Shown: positions 1 to 11,700 of the stretch, one piece after another
How the letters are laid out: every line of letters starts with the position of its first letter
Position numbering within the stretch: the stretch's first letter is position 1
Assembly (NCBI RefSeq): GCF_035582795.1
Contig: NC_134365.1
Span: 40,032,135-40,096,134 of the forward strand
DNA: 64,000 nucleotides
Direction of reading: 5' to 3'
Source: Mycteria americana
Lineage: Eukaryota; Chordata; Aves; Ciconiiformes; Ciconiidae
Notes under the pieces: model-generated
Told to the model about the DNA's origin: nothing
Databases searched by the model: none
What the model saw: only the letters and a program-made list of their open reading frames with translations
Position numbers and translations under genes: made by a program

Positions 1-507
1 TCATCAGTAACCTTTCATGGGCTTTGTGGGGTTTGACAATCCCTCAGCCCAAGGTAGAGAAGTCCTGCGGGCAGATAGTTAAATTTTTCAAGTAGGGATG
101 CTTCTAATAGATGGTTATCTGCCTTAAGTCACACTGCTTCCTATTTATTTTTCTTAATTTTTTCATTTGCTAAACTTAAGTCCAGTGAAGCTTGCAGAGG
201 CTCTTCCATTGCACCTGCAGGTCAGAACCAAATAGCGGTCATATCGTGGTCTGGAATCTGCAGCAGAGAGAGAATTGTAGACGTGTATATTCAGGAGAAG
301 CATTGATAACACGGGGACTGTACTTAAAAAGCTTTGTCTATTACATCATCTCCGATGTCTTATGCTTTTTCAGTGCGATACCTTCTCTACAGTGGCTGTG
401 ACAGCTGTGTGACTGCGGTCCTGGGAGAGCAGCTGTTCTTACCTAGTTCCTGCTGGGACAAATGGTACCATCAGGCATTCTCTTCTGCTCCCCTTAAGTG
501 ATCTCCG

Positions 508-513
<6 letters not shown>

Positions 514-538
<25 letters not shown>
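514..538 (+). repeat. A25 homopolymer tract
   Basis: Uninterrupted run of 25 A. It could be the tail of an old retroinsertion, but I recognise no element body to its left. Confidence 0.9.
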
Positions 539-918
539 TCAGCTCTGAAAAAGGCACATATGGTCAGAGCCATGATCCTTGCTGTTCACAACCGCTCAGC
601 TTTGGGATTTTTCTTCAAAAACAATTTCATCTCCTACTAATGCTTTATGCTTTGGCAAAGGATAAAGTGAGAGCATACAGCATAATGAATTTTCCCTTTT
701 ATGATCTAAAATCATACTTCCCTAGTGCTAGTGTGTCTCGTGTGTGGAGAATAGCCCTGGAAACACCCTCCACTCCACACAACGCTGAGGAAACGCGTAA
801 TTTTGCACAAACTGCTGTGTCAGAGTGAATCTTTGTTTTGAATTATACTTTCTGGCTTAATATTATTCTTAATAACTTCTAGTAAAACTTAAGGTTGTTT
901 TGTTTTTTTTTTGTTTGG

Positions 919-941
919 TTTTTTTTTTTTTTTTTTTTTTT
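919..941 (+). repeat. T23 homopolymer tract
   Basis: 23 T preceded by T-rich sequence from 897. No recognisable retroelement is adjacent. Confidence 0.9.
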
Positions 942-1702
942 CCCCAAAGCATGCCTTACAAATAAGGGAGTGATGAGCATTGGTGTCTATTCCAGTTTCT
1001 GTAGGAGACGCTGGCAGGCAAGTGCGTGTGTGTACGTGATCTTGTGACCCCAGCGCTGCGGCCCCGGCCCCAGCCAGGACAGGGGTTCAGTCTGAAAGGC
1101 TGAAATCCTTGGGTCTGCCTCCGCACCATCACCCCAACCGGCGCTCAGTACGTGTGGGGTGAGTGGGGACCAGCCTGGTGTTTATCATCCTGGTCTTTCT
1201 GGCCCGTAAACACGTTTCTGGCCTTGGGTGGCGGCACAAAAGTTGGCAAAATTTTAGCACAAAGGTTGACAATTGTTCTTACTTGATGAGCTCTTCAAGG
1301 TCATTATTTAATATCGTACACACTTTAATCTTTAATTTATTGCAGTTTGTAAATATTCTTGTGCTTACAGTTAGTGTTTTGAGCTTTAATTTATTGAATT
1401 AGTCTATTGGTACCTGTGTAGATACATAAATGCGCATACTTAGTAAATGACAGTCACAAGAAAAATATTTAAGAAATGGTAGCATTAAAATAGAGATATT
1501 CAGGTTATATTCAGATTAAGAGGGGCATAGGAAAAACAACTTCTGTATTGAACGACATTTAATAAATAGAGAGGGAGGCCGGTGCAACGTCAGCAGAGTG
1601 AAAATATTTTGATGGTGTTTGTTCTCCTTTTGGAATACTTTTGCATCTCCGAGAACAGCCAAGAAGCTCACTGACTGCTTTGTTGTGCTTTTTGTAAAGT
1701 CC

Positions 1703-1708
1703 AATAAA
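1703..1708 (+). terminator. Candidate plus-strand polyadenylation signal
   Basis: AATAAA inside 3'UTR-like AT-rich sequence. It would fit the end of a convergent plus-strand transcript. Nothing else supports it. Confidence 0.2.
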
Positions 1709-2966
1709 CCCACTGTTTGATTAAACACGACTTTTTCACTATGTACCTATTTATCAGTATTGAAATTCTACTCTTGACCCAGGGAGGCGAAGTGCAAAGT
1801 GGAGTACTCGAGGCAGATGGCAAAATTGCTTTGTTTCAGTGTCTGACACTTCTCAGAAAGGCTAGAGCATTGACTCTGAACATATTTGAGAGCCTTCAAT
1901 ACTGCGTCTTCACTTCAGAGTTATTAGTTATGAAGTCTGCTGCTTTTCTCCTTCAAAAAACATGCACAGCTGAAACAGAAGTAGCTTGATTGCTGATTGT
2001 ATTGAACAGGCATGCTGCAAAGATGGTGCTTTTTGTGGAGCAGCACCCCTTGAATGTTGGTTGTTAGCGTGACTGACAAGCACACCGGAAGAAATGCGTG
2101 CTGTGCCGTACCACGCAGGAGGCTGTGGCTGCTACTTCAGTTAGCAGGTTGATTTAGAAAGGGTAAAAGTGCTACAGAATTGTAATTGATGAAAGGTGTT
2201 ACATTTATTCTAACAGCGTGGTACAGTTTTATCACTGGGTTCTCTTTGCTGCAAATTTGTTTAAACGTCTCTGAAATGTCTGTGTGGGTATGAAGCCACA
2301 TGCAGGACTTCAGGCAGACTTCTCCCCTTCAAGGCTAATATGAGGGGAAAAACAATTCCTTGTTTTTGTGGAAAGCGTCAACAAGAATAATTGTTTCAGA
2401 AAATCGTGTTCTTACAAAAGAGAGATTAGAAAATTATTAGAAGCATAATGAAAATGAATGAAATTAATAAATAGGATTAATAGAGGGGTGAAGAACTTTT
2501 CTTCCCCATCTTAATCTAAAGCTGCTGTTGTGTTAGGGCATAACTTTAGAAGGAGAGCTTATAGTTTTAAAGCAGTTAATTTATTCAGGGTGTTAACTTG
2601 CCACACATGGTGGGGCAGCAGTTAATCTAGGAGATGGGAACATTTATTGTGCAACACGCAGCCTGGGAAGGGGTATTTGCTGTTGCGGTGCTTCCCTGTG
2701 GGAAAGAGCTTTGACCATGGGCAGGCGTATGAGACTCGCGGAAGGGCAGCATTCATACCAGCTCTAAGCGCTGTTGGCCACCCTTGATGATCCACAGTGC
2801 CGGCAGGTGGATGCAGGCTTTGAGTGGCTGTAGGGTCACCTTCGTACTTAATGAAGTCCGTTATGTAGCATGTTTGTACTGTTAATGTATGTCCTCTGCG
2901 TTATTGTACTTCTCCTGTAGGCCAGCGCTTCACTAGGCATCGGCTCTCCTGGCTGGCAGGCCTGTG

Positions 2967-2990
2967 CTTGTGCTTGTGCCTGTGCCGGGG
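2967..2990 (+). repeat. Short hexanucleotide tandem (TGTGCT-like)
   Basis: About four units of a TGTGCT/TGTGCC hexamer in a GC-richer patch. Confidence 0.6.
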
Positions 2991-3996
2991 GGATTACCTG
3001 CCCCACTAAAGGAGCTTTTCCAGCTCATCCATACCGGAGTCAAAGCCTTAGCTCAAGTTACTTGTCGTTTAAAGGTTGCGCAAGCAATGTAAAGCAAAAA
3101 AACCAAAACAATCCCCCTAAACCTGGGCTTAAGGGATCTTTGAACAATGGATTGCACTTGCCGAACATAAAAAATTGTTGCTTTTAACTAATGTGTGCTT
3201 TTTGTTTTATTTAGCACAGATGCACTGAAAGCTTCATGTGAATGCCTCTCGGTAGTGTGTGTATATATATTCTACATGGAAAAGTTGTTGGCGATACTTA
3301 AAAAGCGTTGTTTCCCCTTTTGTGTAGATGCTGCTTTAACTTAAGGGCCTGACTTTTGAAGGATGGTTCTTGGTTTTGAGCTAAATTAATGGTTTGATCA
3401 ACATGACGATTCCATGATACCTAAAGCGCCAGGAGCAGTCTTACTTTGTTGTCTGACTACATGTAGCTGGAACGATGATTAAGCAGACCCAGTTATAGTG
3501 AATTTACATAACTATGCAATTTTGCCACTACTCCTAGATGAACACGCTTTCAAGAACTGATCAAGGTGCGTACTGTCTAGCTAACCAGCGCATGTACAAC
3601 CACAGTAGTAACCACTGAAATGCAAATATCCACTCAAATTGCACAGAGTATAGATCCATTTATAAGAATTTTCATGTGTATTGCCTTTGTCGTTTGGTTT
3701 TCAGTTTTTCCTTTTCTGAGGAAACTAAATGCTGTGTTCCATTTAAAAGCTTTAAATAAAGATTTGTTTATATATGCCTCAGTGCCCTTTTTCCATGTCA
3801 ATGACTTGATCCTTAGAAGTTCTGCTACCTGGTTCTCATACAGATTTTTAATGCAGTGAACCGATGTGCAGGCTCTTCCTGCCCTCACTCAGCTGCTGGG
3901 CCACTGGCTTCTCACAGATTTCATCCTTTTGGGGGATTTTAAACTCAAGGGGGCCCTAGTTCTTGCTGTAAGTGGCAGAATCAGAACCAAGTATCA

Positions 3997-4045
3997 GTGG
4001 GGGGATTAGTGGATAATTAATCCACTAGTGGATAATTAGTGGACC
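3997..4045 (+). repeat. Compound AGTGGATAATTA repeat
   Basis: Direct copies of TTAGTGGATAATTA, with ATTAATCCACTAGTGGAT between them making a local inverted repeat. Probably slippage-derived. Confidence 0.7.
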
Positions 4046-5099
4046 AGTAGACAATCCACAGCAGTTCAGAGGGGGAGAAAAGGTAGAAAATTCAAATGGA
4101 GATGATGAAAACATTCAGAAAACAGTATCTTGCACACACAGCCCTCATTCCATGTCGGCATTGCTGTTTCAATCTCTCAAAATGTATTTACAACTTCATA
4201 TGCTGCATGGAATCTGGCCAGCTGACAGCTGAGTGGCTGATGCCCAAGCTCCACAGCCCAGCAGGGTAGGGCTTGGTGTGCCAGGCAGGCGTACCGTTTC
4301 AGCAGAGGTACTTAAAAAGGCATCAAAAGATGAACTGCATTCCTGCAATTTTGTTTACTGTACACAGGAAAAGAGTGACATTTCCAAAGATAATCTCTTC
4401 TGGTTACTTTTGAAATTGCTTAAGAAAATTGCTGGCAGTCAAAGTTTTAAAATAAACACAGGGGGTGGTACTAACTGGCTTATCTTGATAAATTTTGTGG
4501 TTATTGGAGTGCTTCAGAGGGCCCTGAAAATGACTTTGCAACTGGTGAGGCAAAAGGAATCTGCCCCTTCTGCACACTAAAGCCCAGCCAGGGGAGCAGG
4601 GGTTGTTCAGCAGTCACTGAACCCCACGTGTTCTGTGACAGGGTCCGGTTTGTGCCTTGCTGAACATGCCTGCCAGTTTCTGGCACATGCATTAGACATG
4701 GCCCAACCAGTGTAGGAACAGGGCTGTGAAACATTCTTAAACATTCTAAAGCCATTGCTAAAACTATTCAGATTAAAAATTTCTGAATTGTATGCAGTTC
4801 TGTTCCATACAAAATTCAGTAAAAATGGATGACAGCAACAGTATAAAGCTGCCATTGACTGTTTCCACATTGGTTTCAATAGCTCTGTCTTAGAGGAACA
4901 CGGTTTTCAGAGATCTGAGTTACTCTCTCTTGCGTGATGGCACAGATTATCATCAAGCTTCCAGCAACATGGCACATACTTGCACTTCACTTCCATCTTG
5001 TCTTAAAACACATCTGCGTTACTGATCTTTTTACCTTATTTCAGCCCTGAGCACTCTCATCTATCCAGGTAAGAAAGAGCATACATAAAAATGCCATTC

Positions 5100-5505
5100 C
5101 CTATTTGTAGCAATGGCTTTATTATGAGAAATTAGGATTGAGCTAATTGCTTACAGTTGTGTGGCACGGTAGCTGTTGGTTCAACGAGGAACCTGAGTTT
5201 GCATGAAACAGTTGCAGTACAGTCCTAGAGTTCAAATTCTGAAGAATGTTATTTGTACTTTCTGCATCAAAATTCCACAGGCTGTACAGAATTTCTTTAG
5301 AGTAAAATACTTAGGTAGAAAAATACGATAGTCTCTTATAACTAAAGTAAAACATTTGACTGTTGAGCCAGTATTTTACAAAATACAATAAACATGATTG
5401 TAAATCTGAGAATTTGGTTTATAAAAACATACATTCCTTTGCATATACAATTCCTTGTCTGAAAAGCCACATTTGTGCAGGACGATTTTGCCTTGCCTTG
5501 TCACG
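5100..5505 (-). other. CPM: Probable CPM proximal 3' UTR
   Basis: Non-coding sequence after the CPM stop. The nearest minus-strand AATAAA is at 5123-5118, about 385 nt past the stop, a plausible first polyadenylation signal. Longer 3' UTR isoforms running further left cannot be excluded. Confidence 0.45.
5118..5123 (-). terminator. Candidate CPM polyadenylation signal
   Basis: AATAAA on the minus strand, the first canonical hexamer downstream of the CPM stop codon. No clear GU-rich element was confirmed. Confidence 0.35.
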
Positions 5506-5751
5506 TCATTCCTGACTGTGTTTGAAAGTTACAAGCATAACGGTCATTAAACCCAAGATATGTAGAGCTGGTTTTACTGCAGCTGAAGCCCGTTCGAGCT
5601 CTTGGTAGAGGGGAATTTTGGGACATGAAGCAGCTCCTGATCCAATAGAGACTTCTGAGAAAGAGAAGTCGTGTTTCAAAGCACTGAAGTTACCAGTATT
5701 GTTGGGTATTTCCACTGTCTTCAGCATCGATTTAAATCCCGGTACAGTAGC
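5506..5751 (-). CDS. CPM: CPM coding exon 9 (residues 367-447, GPI-signal tail and stop)
   Basis: Acceptor GCTCCTAG. It encodes the end of the beta-barrel domain ([16 protein letters not shown]), a Pro/Cys segment [15 protein letters not shown] and a C-terminal hydrophobic run, [15 protein letters not shown], followed by KHSQE and the stop. Small residues near 421-424 (ASAA) are candidate GPI-attachment positions. Human CPM is GPI-anchored. The polar five-residue ending here is unusual for a GPI signal. Confidence 0.94.
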   Translation of the reverse strand, partial: ATVPGFKSMLKTVEIPNNTGNFSALKHDFSFSEVSIGSGAASCPKIPLYQELERASAAVKPALHILGLMTVMLVTFKHSQE

Positions 5752-8700
5752 CTAGGAGCAAACGTGAAAGATTTCTTACTTGCTTTGAAACATTGAGTTC
5801 AGCTGTGAAACAATCATTATCTAATGTGCTTATTTACACTTTCAACGTATAGGACAAGTGTTCTAAACATAAGTTTGAGAACACGGAATGACAAAAGAGT
5901 AAAGTTTTTCATGTTATAGCAATAAGACTAAACCCAAAAAAACCCTGAGATGAAAATGGAATATTTATTTATAATGGGGGTGCACCACATGCTGTACAAG
6001 AGAGGGAATCCTGCAGTTATGCTTAAGCGTAAGCCCTTGGCTGGCAGCAGGCAGAGCCTACGCTGCATGCATGTTCTCTAATACCAGCTGCTGACAACCT
6101 CCACAGAGAAGCCACTTTGACCCAAGGAAATAACTGTCACTGATGGTGGTGTCAGCCCATCGCTGCCTGGGGCTACGTGTATCCCAGCCTCCACCTCCTC
6201 ACCCTTCAAGAGCTCTGCGGTGTGTTTCAAACACCTCAAGCTAGTGTCACCGTGCTCCAGACGCTCATCCCCGCTGGCTCCACCATCCAGGTCTGACAAG
6301 TGCTTATCTCTAGACATTCTGGGGACTCGAGGCCTGACTGTATCAAAAAATTTCCTTTCTGCTGACTCGTGCTTTAAGATATTATTTTCTTTTAAATCTG
6401 CTAAAGAGTCTTTACAGCTCCTGTGTATGACTTGAGCAAGTTCAGCTCATTCATCTACAAGGATGCAGTCTCACTGTGCCCAGGAGCTCAATGCAATTAG
6501 AAACAATAATTTAGTAAGGCCGCACACTTACATTGATCACATACGTCCCAGGCAAAAGGAGAAGAAAGTACTCCCCTTGTTTGTTTGTTCTGTAGGGGCA
6601 GACATGACGCCTGCCTTCAGCTTCCACGATGGCATTAGGAATAGGAGTCCCGTTCTTATCGGTAACTTGACCCTTGACACCTATGAAAAAGGAAGAGGAG
6701 AGAAAGCTCACAATGTGCAACTGTGGTGAGCCTCGTCTGGGAAAGGCCACCTATTTGTTGCTGGATGCACTTGGCTATTTCAGTGATTTCGAGCACATCT
6801 AATATCACTAGTCACTTGTACCTTACTGAAGGGAATTAAAATAGAAAATCCTTTGTTGTTGTTGATAATAGTTTACCCTCACATTAAGTTAGAAAGCAGC
6901 ATTGTAATCTCTGCTTCTAAATCTCATTTGCTGAAAGCATCATACATACTTATCGTACATGTCTTTTACTGAAGGGCTGCAATCTTCAGTACTGGTTCGG
7001 GGGTTTTTGCCTTTTTTTTTTTTTTTTAATTTAAAATAAGTCAGCATCTTATCTAGTACTTTGCAATGGCAGAATACCAACAATGTCTGCTTATGAAGTA
7101 GTTTCCCTAAATTCTCACACACCACCTTCAAGGCAGCACTGGCATTAAGCAAAGATAAAACAGCAGTCAGACATTCTGGGCAACAAACCGCAAGATAAGC
7201 AACAGATTTATGCAAACCCTTCACCACATTGTAAAGTACCACTGCTTCACTAAGCAGCAGCTCTCTCTTCCAACTGTGAAGTCAAGATCACACCTAGAAA
7301 AGCCTTACAAAAATACCAAATCCAAGCAGCAAAGACGCATGAAACACTGCCCACGTGGACACGGACACACACACACAATTTAGAGACCTCTGAAATAAGT
7401 GACTGCCCCAAGGCTGCTCAGGAGAGCAGACTCCCTGAGCGGGGTGTATGGTAAGACAGCCCCAGGGGCCTGTCCCTTGCTCCTGCCCCAGCGCATTCTA
7501 AGCCCCTTACACCACTGTAGTAGTGCCCATCACCCCACACCTGACACACGTGTAAGCTCTTCTCCCTTACCGATCCCTGGCCTTGTAGCACTTGCTATTC
7601 AGAAGCCATAGCTCCCAAGTTCATGCCAGAGCTCCTCACCTGTGAGCTCTGACACTGACCCAGGCTGCTGAAGAGTTCCCACTTTATCCACCAGTCTGGC
7701 CTCAGCTTTAGCTCCCTTCCCTGTTCGCATACCCACCTAGATGTACTTGTTTTATGTATTCGATCAGAGCAACTTTGTTGTCTCCCCAGAACTTTTCCAG
7801 CTGGTCTGCTGGAGGATATTTACAGCATGACAGCTCCAGTGTAATTTCAAAGCATTGTCCCCAGACATAGTTGTAATCTTGCATTCCACCTTAAAAGTGA
7901 AACAAAACAAACAGTGTTCAGCTGCAAAGAAGCACCAAGTTCAAGCTAGAAGAAAAACAGGACAGTTAAAAAGTTGGTACTTGCATCACACCTGTAAGAA
8001 AAGTAAATCAGATAAATTATTCCTCAATGCCACACTGGTATTTACTGCCTCCTATGGAAAACCAGCTTAATTACTCTAGTTACACATAGAGTGTTGTTTT
8101 CTGAAGTATCGTGGCGTTTTGGGAATGATGATTATTACGGCTGAGGAAGGGTGGGTCTTTGACTTAAATTCATTCAAGCGCTCCCAACTAAATAGGGGAA
8201 GATAGGGGCTAAATAGGGGCAACTAAATAGGGGCTCCCAACTAAATAGGGGCAGATCACAGGCTGGCATAGAGTTTGCCACTGCCAAAGCCATCCTAAGA
8301 GCCTTTTAAGGCTTTGAATTCAGACTGTGAAAGCAACACACAGTGCCACAGTACACAGGACCCATATTCTCTCTGGCTACACATAAACAGTAATGAAAAC
8401 ATTTATTTTAATAATCAAACATTAAAAAAAAGGATGAGATATGAACAGAACATTGGTTTTCTTTCTAAAAGGACAAGACCTTGGTGCCACACCAGTGTGT
8501 GTGCGTAATCTATACAGCTATGCAGGCCTTAAGAAAGGCCACAGAAGCAGCCAGACAGCAAGGACTGCCTCATGCACTTGTGTAACTGCTGACTGGGAGA
8601 GTCTGCAAACACCCATGTCCTGCTCAGAGAATCCGCGTGAATGTGTTGGCTTACTCCCCTCATCAACCTACTCCAGACAAAATCACAGCCCTTTCATCAT

Positions 8701-11700
8701 CAAAGATGGCAGGAGAAAGCGAGAACATCATATCTGAAGCAGCTGAAAAAAATAATCACTGGCATTCTTACCTTCCAGCTGGTACCAAGAATACCCATTG
8801 GTAATGCCTTCTGGAAAGGTTTGTCTGTTGTCACACCCAGTCCCTTTGTACATGCTGGCATGGTTGAAAGAATAGGTTTTTGCCAGATGAATAAAGACAT
8901 CATCATCTGGAGACCTGCTATAGCCTTGAAAAGAGCCGGTAACTGCAGAATAAAGATAGCCGTCATGTAACTCTCGTTACTGGTAAAACACAAAATGCTG
9001 GCTTACATACAGGATAAACATCTCCCAAATAGCCGTATCGGGCAGCGAATTTTGATGGGGTTTATCAAAGTCTGCCCATCCCAGCTCAAAAGCTGGAAAA
9101 AGCTTGCAGAAATCCTTATAAATTTTGCTTTGGTACAGCTAATGTTCCTAAACCAATTCAGCTGTGGAGAAGAGAGTTTGTTACCAGCTTACCTGAGTTA
9201 CCATTATCAAAGGTGTAACTGGCAACCAGGGCACCCCCATGCAAATTTGCTGAAAGAACAAATGTTTCATTTTTTATCCAGTTCATTACTGCTTGAGTCT
9301 CTGGCTGAATGCTAGCGTTGTTATTTTCAAAGGCATCAGGAAAATTTCTGTTCAGATCTTCTCCGTTCTTATTGTACCTTAGAAAGACAGAAGACAGTCC
9401 CATTACTGTTTTGCCTATAGACACTCCCACATCGCCAGCCTCCCAGTCCTTAAGTTAAGATCTGTGGCATGCTAGTATCTTCAGGAAACAGGCAAGATGA
9501 CCACTGCAAATCTTCCCAAGCATTAAGAAGATGGACTTTAGTTTGCTTTCTGGCAGCACTGGAATTTTCATAGGACACAAGAAAACAATTCTTGTATTCT
9601 ATTTTAGGTGGAAACAGTGAATGATATCTAACATGCGCATAGCATGCACACACCTACACGTATGTGAATTAGAAAAACCTAAGCCAGGTAAGAAGGCTGT
9701 CGTCCTTCCGTATGTGTCTTTTGCACTTGTATAGAAGACCAGGGTAACTACTGGATAGCTGTGTCCCTTGTACCACTGTCACTCTGGACATAGAGCAAAA
9801 AATTTGCCTCAAACACAGGATGTATTCTCTTCCCCCTGTACCTGAAGGCCCAGCCTGTGCGAATATTTTCTTCCTTTTTCACTCAGACAGGTCAGTACAG
9901 AGAATAGAGAGGGTATTTAGCATCAGCTGCATTAATTTTTAAACTCAGTTAGTTAAACTCTGTCTATTTGACACTGAGGGGATTAAATATCCCACCCTCC
10001 ATAAAAGCCCTATCTATTTGCTGAGGAATAAATTTCTGTCCTAATAAAAAGGAGGGCCTACACCAGTCACCTAGTGAACTAAACTACCTAAACTACCTTT
10101 TCACTTGCTTCCGACGTTGCCATGGCCAGTGATCCAAGAGAACTTCTAGCTCATGAGTCTGCTTTTTCTGCACATTCCAACTTTGTCCCTTTGGCATTTC
10201 TTCCCATTCTCTCACTCTCTCTTCTTCTTCCCTCTTCTAGCATGTTAAAGTTTTCCTCCCCTTTTTGGTCTCTGCAATAGTTACATTAAAGAATGCAAAA
10301 GTAGCACAGGATGCAATGCTAGATTACATTATCTTCTGCATAAATTTTTTTCCTAGCACTACTGTTAGCACAGCATCTATTATAGCTAGCTCTGCTTGCG
10401 TAACTCCTCCCTCTTACTAGAGCTGCGTTCAACATGATCTTTAAACACATTTCTAGGAGTGCATTCAACAAGCTTAGACACATCTTTTTCTCATTAAGAA
10501 GGGTTACGGAGTTCTCCAATTGAAATAGATCCCTGTGGGTGGAGTTTTCCTTCTTTTTTTGTAGCACCCTAAAGGTCTAAATAGGTTGTTGTGCTTCTAT
10601 TTGCAATCTGGGTGTCCTGGCTAAAAGGTTAGGTCATTACACCATTCTGACCAATTTTCTCTAGCCGCACCACATATAAACACCAGTCTGACTCAGTCTT
10701 CCAAAAACTCTATGCTGTAACAGTGCATCTTCAGACCAGCACCAGCCAAAATTAGCCCTAACACATCCTCTAGGTTATCCTCTCCACCAAGTATGACTCA
10801 GTCTCTTGGCTATCTCTGATTATCACTCCCCACCCATTTCCTTTACCTACTTACACCCTCATAAGCCACCCTTACCTTCCTCGTGTGTAATAACAATCGG
10901 GCACTTCGGTAGCTTCAAATCCATCAGGATTCATTGTTGGCATGATATGAATCCGGGTGTTATTGAGTAACCGGGTAATAACTGGGTCACGTCTATAGCT
11001 GGTCACCAGGAATTCTATCAAATGGAGCAGGATTTCTCTCCCAACAGTCTGTATGAAGAAGCATAGATTTTAAGTCTGCTATGGAAGAAGGGGGGGGAAG
11101 ACCCACCACCTTACACTTACAGGTTTTTCTTACTGGATTACACAAACATAAGAGGCATACAAGAGCATTCTGGTCAACACTGTTTTGCTTTATGCTCTCC
11201 CCTAAATATATTTAAAGTAATTTAATAGATGAAAGGAGTCACTGGAGGGTTTTCACAAGGGTTTTAAACCCAGATCAACCAGAGCTTTTTCTGTAATGGG
11301 AAACTGACTGTCAGCTGCACTGCTTAAATCCTGCATGGGTAAGGTATAGCCTTATCAAAAACTGAAACTGCGTAGGCTGCCTGTTAAAGATCATGTGGGC
11401 TTGGAAACACACCACTGCATTATCTCAGTTGCACTGCAGGGTCAGCTCTGTGCTGATGCCCGAGGGACCCTGGGGCCTGCACGTAAGAGTCAGTGCTGTG
11501 CATCACCACTTGGCAGTGATGGTTCAGGAGAAAGGAAGGAGACACCTTCCATGTTTTCCAGGGTGCTACGGCGCAGGATTTTTTCTTGTTGATCCCCTTT
11601 TATGGGAAGTCAGCTTTAACACAGGATCAAGAGAGGTCCCATAGACACTTCTGTTATATTCTCTGTCACACTGCTTTATTTTAATGCCATGAACACACGC

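Larger units (their letters stand above)
1..5099. other. CPM downstream flank; possibly 3' UTR of a convergent gene
   Basis: No coding exon is recognisable. Established synteny in other vertebrates puts MDM2 convergent to CPM, so the plus-strand 3' UTR of MDM2 could end here. Plus-strand AATAAA hexamers occur at 1703-1708, 2466-2471, 3755-3760 and 4451-4456. The MDM2 RING-finger end is not in the window, so this is inference only. The stretch also holds an A25 tract (514-538) and a T23 tract (919-941). Confidence 0.3.

Noticed and set aside
8641..8993. Long ORFs on both strands around CPM exon 6
   Set aside because: The true exon frame is defined by splice sites and CPM similarity; these are other frames.
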